Positions 8,828 to 17,725 are shown, numbered from the stretch's first letter. The stretch is 64,000 nucleotides of DNA from Nitrososphaerota archaeon (GCA_028867035.1 JAGWHB010000004.1:214427-278426), one strand, 5' to 3'. Made by a program: numbers and translations. The notes: generated from the sequence alone by a model not told the origin.

Positions 8828-8851
8828 AGTTCAAGTCCCAACCGCCCCGCA
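8828..8851 (+). repeat. tRNA 3'-end-like fragment
   Basis: The bases TTCAAGTCCCAACCGCCCCGCA (split here only for reading: loop TTCAAGT, then CCCAAC, CGCCCCGC, A) look like a T-loop, T-stem 3' strand and acceptor 3' strand with discriminator. The 5' half of the T-stem does not pair well and there is no tRNA body upstream. It is the second such fragment between the RHS gene and VKOR. Confidence 0.4.
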
Positions 8852-8856
8852 CGTGC

Positions 8857-9369
8857 TCACAGCTTTTCTGGCGCAAGTGTCGATTCTTCTAATTCGTCCA
8901 AACCCCACAACGCGTGCTTCCCGAAGAAAAGCAGGTAGCTGATCACGACGAAGTCAGCCAGTATGGCCACGTGCATTATGGTACAATACACGCATATGGC
9001 ATGGATTATGAAGAACTCGACGAAGACCAGGTAGGGCACTATGATCAGGCCAATGAACCTCCAGCCGAACATGACCTCGAGGGTAGTCCGGGAAACGCGC
9101 TCTGACCCGAAGGCTATCAGAGACACCATTCCGAGGTTCACGATGAAATAGAACATAGCAAGCAGTTCCAGAGGGATTCCAAGGATCTTACTGTATGAGC
9201 TGCTGAGGACTGCGCCGCAGTCGAAGTTGAACCCGAAGAAAGTCCCCGTGGGACAATAGGGTAGCTGCTGATTCAGCGTGTAGAATATCACAAGGACCGT
9301 CCCAGAGGCCCAGAGCCCGATGGCAGACATGACGACCAACAAGAGGAGCTTGAGCTTTGAGATTCTCAA
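8857..9369 (-). CDS. VKOR-family thiol oxidoreductase, membrane
   Basis: A 170-residue protein with four predicted membrane helices, starting at TTG 9369. It has the vitamin K epoxide reductase family features: an extracytoplasmic loop with the Cys pair region (YCPTG...FDCGAVLSSSYSK, loop cysteine plus conserved serine), and the active-site C-x-x-C in a membrane helix (HAICVYCTIMH). The family re-oxidises Dsb/thioredoxin-like partners to drive disulfide formation outside the membrane, passing electrons to quinone. No thioredoxin domain is fused and none is adjacent. This supports oxidative folding of exported proteins such as the nearby cysteine-containing RHS protein, though that link is inference. 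Confidence 0.88.
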   Translation of the reverse strand: MRISKLKLLLLVVMSAIGLWASGTVLVIFYTLNQQLPYCPTGTFFGFNFDCGAVLSSSYSKILGIPLELLAMFYFIVNLGMVSLIAFGSERVSRTTLEVMFGWRFIGLIIVPYLVFVEFFIIHAICVYCTIMHVAILADFVVISYLLFFGKHALWGLDELEESTLAPEKL

Positions 9370-9449
9370 TCTGGTCCCGCCCGGACCATTTTGTCCTTCA
9401 CTGCGGGCTGGCTGGTCACGAAGGGCTGTTTAAGGGGCGCCCCGAATCC

Positions 9450-11045
9450 ATGGGCAACGCTTTTAGTCGAATTAGACGGCTCGACAATGTTTTGCTTTCC
9501 GCGGGATTCGAAGCCAGGGAATACCAGAAGAAAATCGCCGACGTGGCGACGTCCACGAACACCCTGGTGGTGCTCCCGACGGGACTAGGGAAGACGATCG
9601 TGGCGATAATGGTGGCGGCCGAGATGCTGAAGAGATACCCGGACTCGAAGGCGATGGTCCTCGCTCCGACTAGGCCCCTGGTTCTCCAGCATCTCAGGGC
9701 CTTCGGAGCCGAACTGAAGCTCCCCGAGGGCTCCATGGTCGCGTTGACGGGGACAGTTGACCCGGGTGAGAGGGAGCTCCTCTGGATGAAATCAAAGGTG
9801 ATATTTGCGACCCCTCAGACGGTGTACAACGACGTCCGCCATGGCAGGATCTCGCTTAAGGAGGTGGTCCTCGCCGTGTTCGACGAAGCGCACCGAAGCG
9901 TCAGGGACTACACGTACACGAAGCTCGCCACCGTCTACAGGGAGACAGCCGACCGGCCCCTCATCCTGGGACTGACGGCGTCCCCGGGCGCGTCGAAAGA
10001 GAAGATCAACGAGATCAAGAGGAACTTGTTCATCGAAGCGGTAGAAGCGAGGAACGAGGAGAGCGACGACGTAAAGGGATACGTCGAGAAGACGAACATA
10101 GTGGCGATCAAAGTAAGGGTGCCAGACGAGTACTACGAGACCACCCTCAGGCTCAGGGAGCTCTACAACGACAAGGTGCAGAAGCTGATCAACGGCGGTT
10201 TTCTTAGGAGCAACAGGGTGTCGAAGAAGGCCCTCCTTGAGGCGAGGATCGCCATCTCGGCCAGGCTGAGCAAGGCCCAGGCGAGCGGCGGCCAGAAGGG
10301 CTACATTTTCGGGGCGGTCATCAACCAGGCCCAGGCGGTCGCGATACTTCACGCGCTGGAGATGATAGAGACCCAGGGGGCGCCGCCGCTCCTGAGGTAC
10401 CTGCAGAAGCTGCGCGACAGGCCTGACAAGGGGAAGGCCACCTCGTCGCTGGTCCGCGACCCGAAGTGGTTGAAGGTCGAAGAGGAGGCAGCAATGCTGG
10501 CGTCGGTCCCGCACCCCAAGGTCAGCGTCATGATCGACGTGGTGAAGCAACAGCTGAAGAGAAAGCCAGACTCGAAGGTCATAGTATTCACCCAGTACAG
10601 GGACACCATAGAGGACATCGTGAGGGCCCTGGAGAAGGAGGGTTTGAGCTCAAAGCGCTTCGTGGGCCAGGCGGACAGGGAGGGGAGCAAGGGGATGGAT
10701 CAGAAGATGCAGACCGACACCCTGGACCTGTTCCGAAAAGGGGAGTTCAGCGTTCTGGTGAGCAGCAGCATCGGGGAGGAAGGCCTTCACGTGCCGGACG
10801 TCGACCTGGTGGTCTTCTACGAGGCCGTCCCTTCCGAGATCAGGTACATACAGCGCCGGGGGAGGACGGGGAGGACGACGGAAGGGAGGGTCGTGATACT
10901 CCTGGCCGAGGGTACCGTGGACGAGTCCTACTACTACAGCACTCTGCTAAAGGAGAGCAGGATGAGGGAGTTGGTTAACGAGACTAGCCAGAAGCCCTCC
11001 AAGCGGCGCGCGAAGAACCCAACGCTGATGGATTTCGTCGATTGA
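9450..11045 (+). CDS. Hef/FANCM-like superfamily 2 helicase (helicase part only)
   Basis: A 531-residue ATP-dependent DNA helicase. Q/I region AREYQKKIADVA, Walker A LPTGLGKT, DEAH box VFDEAHR, motif III LTASPG, an inserted helical domain around residues 215-350, and motifs V-VI ending IQRRGRTGR. This is the Hef/FANCM/MPH1 pattern, which remodels stalled forks and branched DNA. Euryarchaeal Hef carries a C-terminal XPF nuclease; here the protein stops soon after the helicase (…NPTLMDFVD), as in archaea where helicase and nuclease are separate. ATG 9450 is used. A TTTAAG box at about 9429 would place the transcript start near 9455, so TTG 9492 (MLSAGFEAREYQ) may be the real start. Confidence 0.88.
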   Translation: MGNAFSRIRRLDNVLLSAGFEAREYQKKIADVATSTNTLVVLPTGLGKTIVAIMVAAEMLKRYPDSKAMVLAPTRPLVLQHLRAFGAELKLPEGSMVALTGTVDPGERELLWMKSKVIFATPQTVYNDVRHGRISLKEVVLAVFDEAHRSVRDYTYTKLATVYRETADRPLILGLTASPGASKEKINEIKRNLFIEAVEARNEESDDVKGYVEKTNIVAIKVRVPDEYYETTLRLRELYNDKVQKLINGGFLRSNRVSKKALLEARIAISARLSKAQASGGQKGYIFGAVINQAQAVAILHALEMIETQGAPPLLRYLQKLRDRPDKGKATSSLVRDPKWLKVEEEAAMLASVPHPKVSVMIDVVKQQLKRKPDSKVIVFTQYRDTIEDIVRALEKEGLSSKRFVGQADREGSKGMDQKMQTDTLDLFRKGEFSVLVSSSIGEEGLHVPDVDLVVFYEAVPSEIRYIQRRGRTGRTTEGRVVILLAEGTVDESYYYSTLLKESRMRELVNETSQKPSKRRAKNPTLMDFVD

Positions 11046-11056
11046 GCGGCACGCGC

Positions 11057-12463
11057 CTAAGCCCGACTGCCTACGACTGAGACCTTGATTACGTTGGTCG
11101 TCCCCTTCACTCCAGGCGTCCCCGAGGTCACGACTATGCGTTCTCCCTTCTTGGCGAACCGTAACTTCTGAGCTGCCTGGTCTGCCCGAGCGAAGAGCCA
11201 GTCTGTGCTCCTGGCCTGCTTGACGACAAGTGGGATGACCCCCCTGTAGAGCTTCATCTGCCTCGCTATCCTGGCCTGAGTGCACAGGGCGATTATGGGC
11301 TGTCTGGGCCTGTACATGGCCACTCGCCTCGCAGTGGACCCCGTCTGTGTGGGCGCGACGATCGCCTTCGCCCCCACGTAGTCGGCCAGCCTCCCGGCAG
11401 CCCTGCCGATGGCCTCGGCCGTATCTCCTTTCTCTGGCACGGCGGTGGAAGACGGCATTGAGGAGGCATTCCTTTCTGTGGAACGCGCTATCTTGTCGAG
11501 CATCCTCGCAGCCTCCACCGGATATTTCCCTACGGCTGTCTCGTCCGAAAGCATCACCGCGTCCGTACCGTCGAGGACCGCGGTCGACACGTCAGTGACT
11601 TCCGCTCTGCTTGGGACTGGGAAGTTCACCATGCTGACGAGCATCTGCGTCGCGACTATGACCGGCTTGCCCACGGCGTTGCATTTCGCAATGATCTGCT
11701 TCTGGATGGATGGGACCGTCTCCATGGGCACTTCTATTCCCAGGTCCCCTCGGGCGACCATGACTCCATCAGCTTCGGCGAGTATCTGCTTGAAATTCTG
11801 GACCGCCTCCCGCTTTTCGACCTTGGCTATGAGCATGGGGCTTTCCCTGGGCATGTGTCTCCTGAGCGACTTCAGATCGCTTGCCGTCCTGACGAAGGAT
11901 GCTGCGACGAAATCGACCCCGCGGGCTAGGCCGAACTTCAGATGGCCCAGGTCTGCTGTCGTAGGATAGGTGATTTTCATCTTGACCCCCGGGGCGTTGA
12001 CTCCCTTCCCCGAGCTCAGGGTCCCGCCGGCCAGGACCGTGCACTGGACCCCACCGCTCACCTTTCCATCCACCCTGAGCCTGATGAGCCCGTCTGCGAG
12101 GTGGAGAAGGTCCCCCTTTTCGACCGACTCTAGAAGGTCGGGGTAGTTGATGCTCGCCCGCCTGGAGTCGCCGAGGACTACGGAAGATGTTAGCAGGAAC
12201 TGCGAACCTCGCGCTATGTCAGCCGACCCGTCCTGCATCTTGCCGATCCGTATCTTGGGCCCCGGCAGGTCCTGAAGGATGGCCGTGGTCCGCTTGGCTC
12301 TCAGGGACTCGGCTCTGACTGTTGTAATGTCGCGGAGATGGCTGGTCTTGTCACCGTGGGAGAAGTTTACCCTGAATACGTCCACGAGGGGGACGAGGCG
12401 CCTGACGGTCGTCGCATTGCTGCTCGAAGGGCCGACCGTGCAAACAATCTTTGTCCGCCTCAC
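11057..12463 (-). CDS. pyk: Pyruvate kinase
   Basis: A 468-residue enzyme catalysing phosphoenolpyruvate + ADP to pyruvate + ATP, the last step of glycolysis. It begins RRTKIVCTVGPSS and has the signature region MLIAKVEKREAVQNF (catalytic Lys), GVMVARGDLGIEVP and TQMLVSM, then DGTDAVMLSDETAVGKYP. The C-terminal allosteric domain ends SGTPGVKGTTNVIKV. Length is standard. It is convergent with the helicase (stop to stop 12 nt) and downstream of the PadR gene on the same strand with a 33-nt gap. Confidence 0.97.
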   Translation of the reverse strand: MRRTKIVCTVGPSSSNATTVRRLVPLVDVFRVNFSHGDKTSHLRDITTVRAESLRAKRTTAILQDLPGPKIRIGKMQDGSADIARGSQFLLTSSVVLGDSRRASINYPDLLESVEKGDLLHLADGLIRLRVDGKVSGGVQCTVLAGGTLSSGKGVNAPGVKMKITYPTTADLGHLKFGLARGVDFVAASFVRTASDLKSLRRHMPRESPMLIAKVEKREAVQNFKQILAEADGVMVARGDLGIEVPMETVPSIQKQIIAKCNAVGKPVIVATQMLVSMVNFPVPSRAEVTDVSTAVLDGTDAVMLSDETAVGKYPVEAARMLDKIARSTERNASSMPSSTAVPEKGDTAEAIGRAAGRLADYVGAKAIVAPTQTGSTARRVAMYRPRQPIIALCTQARIARQMKLYRGVIPLVVKQARSTDWLFARADQAAQKLRFAKKGERIVVTSGTPGVKGTTNVIKVSVVGSRA

Positions 12464-12496
12464 AACGCCGGGGGACTGCTCGGATTCAATCTAAGG

Positions 12497-13087
12497 TTAA
12501 CGGACGGGCTTGGGGCGGGTCTTCGGCGGCCCGCTCAGCTTCAGGCTGGACACGGCCCAGTCCAGCTGGTTCTCGGTTATCGACCTCAGCTCCCTCAGGG
12601 CTGCGGTCCTCTCTGGTTCAGGGAGCGCTGAAATCCTCGTACGCATGAATTCGACGCCCTCCCTTGCCCTGTTCAGCAGTATTGGGACAAGTATTTCGTT
12701 TGGCATGAGGTCGGAGACCAACCTCATTATCACGCGTTCCTTCCTGCCGAAAGTGGCCATTCCTGCTCGCATCTCGCTGAGTTCGCGCCTGGCGGCGGGG
12801 GTGATCGTGTACGTCACCCTCGATGTCTTCGACTTCTTCTCGGATGGGGTCACGAGCTTCTCCCGGACCAGGCTCTTCAGCAGCGGATAGATGGTCCCCG
12901 GCCCGGGGCGCCACGCTCCCTCCGTCTTTTCTTCTATCCTCTGCATTATTTCATACCCGGTCGCGGGGCCGCGGGAAAGCATAGTCAGGATGTAGATTCT
13001 AAGGAAGCCTCTGGGTATCGCCTGCGGGTGGGTCCAGTGCCTGGGGAACGAAGATGCCACTTTGGCTCGGGCCACAACTCGCCTCAC
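12497..13087 (-). CDS. PadR-family transcriptional regulator
   Basis: A 196-residue winged-helix protein. Residues about 28-110 give the PadR domain: ILTMLSRGPATGYEIMQRI, then PGPGTIYPLLKSLVREKLV and the wing SRVTYTITPAARRELSEM; a helical dimerisation C-terminus follows. PadR proteins repress adjacent efflux or stress genes until a ligand binds. It is divergent from a drug-type ABC transporter, the usual target. A TTTAAG box at 13089-13095 lies only 2 nt from the GTG at 13087, so the in-frame GTG at 13060 is a better start. Confidence 0.88.
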   Translation of the reverse strand: MRRVVARAKVASSFPRHWTHPQAIPRGFLRIYILTMLSRGPATGYEIMQRIEEKTEGAWRPGPGTIYPLLKSLVREKLVTPSEKKSKTSRVTYTITPAARRELSEMRAGMATFGRKERVIMRLVSDLMPNEILVPILLNRAREGVEFMRTRISALPEPERTAALRELRSITENQLDWAVSSLKLSGPPKTRPKPVR

Positions 13088-13088
13088 T

Positions 13089-13138
13089 CTTAAAGTGTTG
13101 CCTATACGATATGCATAGCAGTATAGTATTCGATATGC
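13089..13138. promoter_or_regulatory. Divergent promoter and likely PadR operator
   Basis: Between the PadR and ABC genes CGATATGC occurs twice in direct orientation (13107-13114 and 13131-13138, 24 bp apart), and the first overlaps the palindrome TATGCATA (13110-13117). The region is strikingly A+T rich for this genome. A minus-strand TATA-like CTTTAAG (13089-13095) serves padR; TATAGTAT and GCTTATAT on the plus strand lie 25-45 nt before the GTG of the ABC ATPase, so a bound repressor would cover the promoters. Confidence 0.6.
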
Positions 13139-13166
13139 TTATATCCGCAGTGGGCTGGGCGACTCG

Positions 13167-14195
13167 GTGTTGCCCGAAACCATTAGGGTGGAGGACCTCG
13201 TCGAGGTCTACTCCGACGGCACAAAGGCGGTCGACGGCATATCGTTCGAAGTCAACGACGGGGAGTTCTTCGGGTTCCTTGGGCCGAACGGTGCGGGCAA
13301 GAGCACGACAATCAAGGTGCTTACGACCCTGTTGAAGAAGACAGGGGGCAAGGTGTCGGTCGCCGGATTTGACATCGAGAAGCATGCGGACCGGATCAGG
13401 AAGGTCATAGGGGTCCAGAGCCAGGAGACGGTGGTCGATCAGGATCTCACCGGGAGGGAGAACATGATGCTGCAGGGGCACCTTCACGAGATGGGCGGAG
13501 AGGAGCTCAAGAAGAGGGTGGACGAGCTTCTTACGCTAGTCGGGATCGCTGACGTCGCCGACAAGAGGGCGGGGCACTACTCTGGAGGTATGAAAAAGAG
13601 GTTGGACCTCGCGTCGGCGCTCGTCCACAAGCCGAAGCTGCTCTTTCTCGACGAGCCGACCACGGGCCTTGACCCGCAGTCGAGGGCGGCCATCTGGGAG
13701 TACCTCTCGAAGCTCAACAAAGAGGAGGGAATCACGATTTTCCTTACTACGCAATACATGGAGGAGGCCGACAAGCTGTGCGAGCGGCTCTACATCATAG
13801 ACCAGGGCAAGATAGTCGCAAACGGGACCCCACAGGCGCTGAAACAGGAAGTGGGGGCAGACTCCATCACGATGACACTCGAAGACGGCGGAGCGGCTCC
13901 CGAGACAAAGGAGAGGGCGAAACAAGTCCTCGGCGGGATACAGGGGATCAACAAGATAATAGAATCCGATGGCGGTCTCACAGTCTACGCGAAGAACGCG
14001 GGGATGATAATAGCGGACGTCGTCAGGGCTTTCGACTCGAACAAGATACGTCTCTCTTCTGTCAACTTCGCCTCCCCCACCCTCGACGACGTCTTCCTGC
14101 AGCACACCGGGAGGAGGATCAGAGCGGAAGAATTGAACACAAAGAAGACCACGTTCGCGAGGTTCGGGGCGGCGAGGAGGCCGGTCAGACAATGA
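13167..14195 (+). CDS. ABC transporter ATP-binding protein, DrrA-like
   Basis: A 342-residue ATPase of the drug/antibiotic export (DrrA/CcmA) type. Walker A GPNGAGKST near residue 40, Q-loop GVQSQETVVDQDLTG, signature HYSGGMKKRLDLASAL, Walker B LLFLDEPTTGLDPQS and H-loop variant TTQYM. The C-terminal about 100 residues match the DrrA regulatory domain (LDDVFLQHTGRRIR). It energises the permease whose ATG overlaps its stop. Start GTG 13167 follows the PadR-type operator, so expression is probably PadR-controlled. Confidence 0.93.
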   Translation: MLPETIRVEDLVEVYSDGTKAVDGISFEVNDGEFFGFLGPNGAGKSTTIKVLTTLLKKTGGKVSVAGFDIEKHADRIRKVIGVQSQETVVDQDLTGRENMMLQGHLHEMGGEELKKRVDELLTLVGIADVADKRAGHYSGGMKKRLDLASALVHKPKLLFLDEPTTGLDPQSRAAIWEYLSKLNKEEGITIFLTTQYMEEADKLCERLYIIDQGKIVANGTPQALKQEVGADSITMTLEDGGAAPETKERAKQVLGGIQGINKIIESDGGLTVYAKNAGMIIADVVRAFDSNKIRLSSVNFASPTLDDVFLQHTGRRIRAEELNTKKTTFARFGAARRPVRQ

Positions 14196-14989
14196 GCCTG
14201 GCTTCGGACACCTACCACCTGTTCGTCAGGGCGTTGAAGAAGGTACTCCGCAACCCCATCCTGCTCTTCTTCTCGCTGCTTCAGCCAATCATATTCCTGG
14301 TCCTGTTCACGCAGCTGTTTTCAAAGTTCGCCGCCGTCCCCGGGCTCTTCCCGCCGGGACTCACCTACCTTGAGTATGCCACGCCGGGGATCCTGCTGCA
14401 GAACGGTTTCAGCAGCGCCCTGCAGTCGGGAACATCCATCGTGGACGAACTCAACTCGGGGATGCTCGAGAAGATGCTGGTGACCCCGGTCAACCGTTCC
14501 GCGATCCTGCTCGGGAGACTGCTCTCCGATGCGTTCAGGGTAGTCGTCCAGTCAGTGATTATTCTTGTCCTGGCCTACGCCCTCGGATTCAGCGTGGCGG
14601 CGGGAGCCGGCGGGATAATATCGATGCTCGTCGTCATCGCGTTCTTCGGACTCGCGTGGTCTGGGATATCCCTCGCCATCGGCCTCAGGACGCGCAGCGC
14701 CGAGACGGTCTTCGGCATTGGAGGATTCCTCACCTTTCCTCTGCTTTTCATGAGTGACGCCCTGGTCCCAACCTCCGCCATGCCCTCGTGGATGGCTAGC
14801 GTATCGAACGTCAACCCCATCAGCTTCGCGGTCGACGCGGTGAGGAGCGTGTCGCTTCCGTCCACCTCCCTCTCCACCCTGAGCCTGTCGGTGCCCGGGG
14901 ACGTCCTCTCTGCGTTGACTTACATAGCCGCCATCGCGATCCTTACCCTTGGTGCGACTTTGTACCTGTTCAGGAAGGTAGTCAAGTAA
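14192..14989 (+). CDS. ABC-2 type permease (DrrB-like)
   Basis: A 265-residue membrane protein starting at ATG 14192 inside the stop of the ATPase (ATGA). Six hydrophobic segments, the first being PILLFFSLLQPIIFLVLF, and the ABC-2 signature region around LARLLSDAFRVVVQSVIILVL-like helices then GLAWSGISLAIGLRTRSAE. An open frame continues far upstream of 14192 but only as an out-of-frame shadow of the ATPase. It forms the export channel with the preceding gene; substrate unknown. Confidence 0.9.
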   Translation: MSLASDTYHLFVRALKKVLRNPILLFFSLLQPIIFLVLFTQLFSKFAAVPGLFPPGLTYLEYATPGILLQNGFSSALQSGTSIVDELNSGMLEKMLVTPVNRSAILLGRLLSDAFRVVVQSVIILVLAYALGFSVAAGAGGIISMLVVIAFFGLAWSGISLAIGLRTRSAETVFGIGGFLTFPLLFMSDALVPTSAMPSWMASVSNVNPISFAVDAVRSVSLPSTSLSTLSLSVPGDVLSALTYIAAIAILTLGATLYLFRKVVK

Positions 14990-14990
14990 G

Positions 14991-15926
14991 ATGGCGCCTT
15001 CCATTGAGGTGATAGGCCTCACCAAGAAGTTCGGAGACTTCACCGCCGTGTCAGGCTTGAACCTCAAGCTCCAGGGGGCGAAGTGCGTAGGGTTCCTTGG
15101 GCCGAACGGGGCCGGAAAGACGACGACCATGAAGATCTTGACCGGGCTTATCTCGGCGTCGAGCGGGACAGCCCTAGTAAACGGGGTCGACATAAGCAAG
15201 GACAAGAAGGGCGCCCTGGCGTCGTGCACTTCGCTGATTGAGACCCCCGAGATCTACTCGTCGCTTACCCCCAAGGAAGCGCTTACGATGCTGTGTGCGA
15301 TCAGGGGAGTCCCGAGCTCGGAGAGGAACAAGAGGATCGATGAGGCCATGGGAAGGGTCAAGATGCAAGAGTGGGAAAACAAGAAGGTGGGGAGTTTCTC
15401 CAAAGGGATGAAGCAGAGAATCAATGTGGCTTCCACCCTTCTGAGCGACCCCGAAGTGATAATCCTCGACGAACCTACGACGGGGCTGGACCCGAGGGGG
15501 ATGACCGAGGTCAGAGACATCGTGAAATCGCTCGATGACAGGCTGGTCTTCATGAGTTCACACCTGCTGGCAGAGGTGACCGAAGTATGCCAGGAGGTCG
15601 CAATGATCGACCACGGCAAGCTCCTGGTCTACGATTCCATCGGCGCAGTCACGTCGAAGTTCGCCGGAGGCGGGGGTATGGTCGAAGTGGGTTTCTACGG
15701 GCCGGTGGACCAACAGACGATTACCAAGATGGGCAACATGGCGGGCGTGTTGTCTGTGACCCCTTCGAACGACCAACACGTGGTCGTGAAGTTCGACCCC
15801 AAGGCAATCACGCAGGAGAAGCTCTTCGAGGCCATCGCAGGGCTGAGGGCTGGCGCGACCAGCTTCAAGGAGACGTCGTCGGGACTAGAAGACGCGTATC
15901 TGAGCCTGATCAAGGAGGCGCTTTAG
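14991..15926 (+). CDS. ABC transporter ATP-binding protein
   Basis: A 311-residue ATPase one base after the previous permease, so in the same operon. Walker A GPNGAGKTT, signature SFSKGMKQRINVAST, Walker B VIILDEPTTGLDP and H-loop MSSHLL. It resembles the ATPases of ABC-2 exporters of the Nos/Gld/bacitracin type rather than DrrA and has a C-terminal extension of about 90 residues. It pairs with the permease that starts two bases after its stop, so this locus encodes two complete two-component exporters in tandem. Confidence 0.92.
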   Translation: MAPSIEVIGLTKKFGDFTAVSGLNLKLQGAKCVGFLGPNGAGKTTTMKILTGLISASSGTALVNGVDISKDKKGALASCTSLIETPEIYSSLTPKEALTMLCAIRGVPSSERNKRIDEAMGRVKMQEWENKKVGSFSKGMKQRINVASTLLSDPEVIILDEPTTGLDPRGMTEVRDIVKSLDDRLVFMSSHLLAEVTEVCQEVAMIDHGKLLVYDSIGAVTSKFAGGGGMVEVGFYGPVDQQTITKMGNMAGVLSVTPSNDQHVVVKFDPKAITQEKLFEAIAGLRAGATSFKETSSGLEDAYLSLIKEAL

Positions 15927-15928
15927 AG

Positions 15929-16780
15929 TTGACCACCTCCAATGAACACAACCGTCGCGAAAGCAGCCTCGCGCAGGTAGGGATTGTGACGAAATACAAC
16001 TTCCTGAACTACTTCAGAGCCCGAAGGTTCTATGTCATGTTCGCAATCGTCCTTCTCATAAGTGGGCTTCTGACCTTCGTCATCGCCTATCGGAGACCCG
16101 GAGAGATCCTCACGACGGACCTCGGATTCCTCTCCACGATTTGGGGGTCCTTCGTCACCTTGGTGGTGATACTGTCAGCGGCCTTCTTCGGTGGAGATGC
16201 AATTTCTGGGGAGTTCCAGAACAGGACAGGCTATTTCCTTGTTCCAAATCCCATCAGGCGGTCGGTGATATACGTCGGCAAATGGTTTGCGGCTCTGATC
16301 GCGTCCACGATAATCTTGCTTGTCTACGCCCTGATATCCATCGGGAATAGTGTCTACTACTTTGGGTTCACGCTCCCCAACGAGTTCTACCTCTCGATGC
16401 TTTTCGCCTGGATCTACCTGGTCGCCGCCCTGTCGTTTGCCTTCGCTTTCAGCGCGCTATTCAAGAGCAGCGCCATATCAGTCCTGATGAGCGTGATACT
16501 CCTGCTCTTTGTCTTCAACGTGGTCGATACCGTCGCGGCGACGTTCGCGGGGATCGAGCCGTGGTTCTCCATAACATACGGGGCGAGCATCATCACGAGC
16601 ATCCTGACAGTGCCATATCCCGCGCCTGTGGTGACGAATAGCTTCGGCCCTAGGGGCGGATTCTCGGTCACGACGTACACTGCACCCGTCTGGGAGGGGC
16701 TCGTGATTCTCGGGGTCTATTTCGTCGTCATGGCCGCGCTTGGACTCTGGCTGTTCGAGAAGAAAGAGTTCACTTCGTAG
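15929..16780 (+). CDS. ABC-2 type permease
   Basis: A 283-residue membrane protein. The start is TTG 15929, just after the ATPase stop; longer open reading upstream is a shadow of the ATPase. Six hydrophobic segments; FYVMFAIVLLISGLLTFVIAY first, a large external loop after segment one, and the motif GDAISGEFQNRTGYFLVPNPI typical of ABC-2 permeases of the ABC-2.A/Nos family, placed in the first cytosolic loop. Works with the preceding ATPase; substrate unknown. Confidence 0.88.
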   Translation: MTTSNEHNRRESSLAQVGIVTKYNFLNYFRARRFYVMFAIVLLISGLLTFVIAYRRPGEILTTDLGFLSTIWGSFVTLVVILSAAFFGGDAISGEFQNRTGYFLVPNPIRRSVIYVGKWFAALIASTIILLVYALISIGNSVYYFGFTLPNEFYLSMLFAWIYLVAALSFAFAFSALFKSSAISVLMSVILLLFVFNVVDTVAATFAGIEPWFSITYGASIITSILTVPYPAPVVTNSFGPRGGFSVTTYTAPVWEGLVILGVYFVVMAALGLWLFEKKEFTS

Positions 16781-17725
16781 TCAGCCGCTTGTCAGCAGGA
16801 AGTCGTGAACCTTTCCGTCGTTGAGATTCACCAGGGCCCCCCTTAGAATCCCATCCGCGTACTCGCTCCCGGGGTTCAGGCAGAGCGTCCTTCCGATCCT
16901 GGCAAACCCTTTGGATTCGTGTATGTGCCCGTGGAGCCCCAGCATGGGAGCGTGCCGCTCTATCGACTTCCTCACCGCCGAACTCCCTGCATGGATGAAC
17001 TTGATCCCAAGGCCTTCCTTGACATAGTTGAATTCGGGGCTGACCGCGGGCGCCTTGTCCAGCTCCGTGTCTATCGGAGGGACGTGGAGGTTGTATACCG
17101 CGGTCTCTGGGCGTTTCACCTGGGACGCGAGCGTTTCTATCATCTCGCCGAGCTTCTCCTCGCTAACCTCCCGGGGGCTCTTCCAGGGGGTCGGGTTGGC
17201 GTAGCCGAGGGTTATCATCTCGTATCCTCCGTCGAGCTCGACCACCTTGTTCTCGGGGTTGATGAATTGGCCGGAGTCGGCGAGGGCGGCGTCGATCTCA
17301 AATTTGTCGTCGTTCCCCGGGGAGATGTAGCACTTCACGCCAGTCCCCCTGAGCCTTTCCTGGGCAAGGTCCACCCAGGACCGGAGGACCGAAACCATTG
17401 CGTCGCTGAACACCTTCTGCTCCTTCGACTTGTCAGCCTCGATCTCCGCGAGCTCGGACTTGCTGGCGACGAAGGAGTACTGGCCGGCGTCTTGGATTGC
17501 TTTTCTTGTCTCCTGCAGTTTGTCCCCACCTATCGTTGTCTGCTTTCCGAAGAAGGAGAGGTCGTACTTGCCGTCCGGGCGAGCGACTATCGGCACCAGC
17601 ACCTTCCCTGTGATGTCTCCGCCTAGGATGAGGCTGTCGGCTTTGTAGACCTTCGACGCGTTGAGGAACTTCCTGAAACATCTGTCGGAGCCGTGGACGT
17701 CCGTAGTGAAGAAGACGCGCGTCAT
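16781..17725 (-). CDS. Calcineurin-like metallophosphoesterase
   Basis: A 314-residue enzyme with the dimetal phosphoesterase motifs in order: D-x-H (FTTDVHG), GD (LILGGDITG), a GNHD-position motif reading SPGNDDK, a later histidine (NLHVPPID) and G-H-x-H (LGLHGHIHES). The third motif has Asp where His is usual, which could change chemistry or substrate. A helical insert of about 80 residues sits between motifs two and three. Substrate is unknown; the family hydrolyses phosphomono- or diesters including nucleotides. Its own TATA box CATTAAATA lies at about 17757-17766. Confidence 0.85.
   Translation of the reverse strand: MTRVFFTTDVHGSDRCFRKFLNASKVYKADSLILGGDITGKVLVPIVARPDGKYDLSFFGKQTTIGGDKLQETRKAIQDAGQYSFVASKSELAEIEADKSKEQKVFSDAMVSVLRSWVDLAQERLRGTGVKCYISPGNDDKFEIDAALADSGQFINPENKVVELDGGYEMITLGYANPTPWKSPREVSEEKLGEMIETLASQVKRPETAVYNLHVPPIDTELDKAPAVSPEFNYVKEGLGIKFIHAGSSAVRKSIERHAPMLGLHGHIHESKGFARIGRTLCLNPGSEYADGILRGALVNLNDGKVHDFLLTSG

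Noticed and set aside
13778..14191. N-terminal extension of the ABC permease
   Set aside because: It is an out-of-frame shadow of the ATPase; ATG 14192 overlaps the stop as usual in operons.
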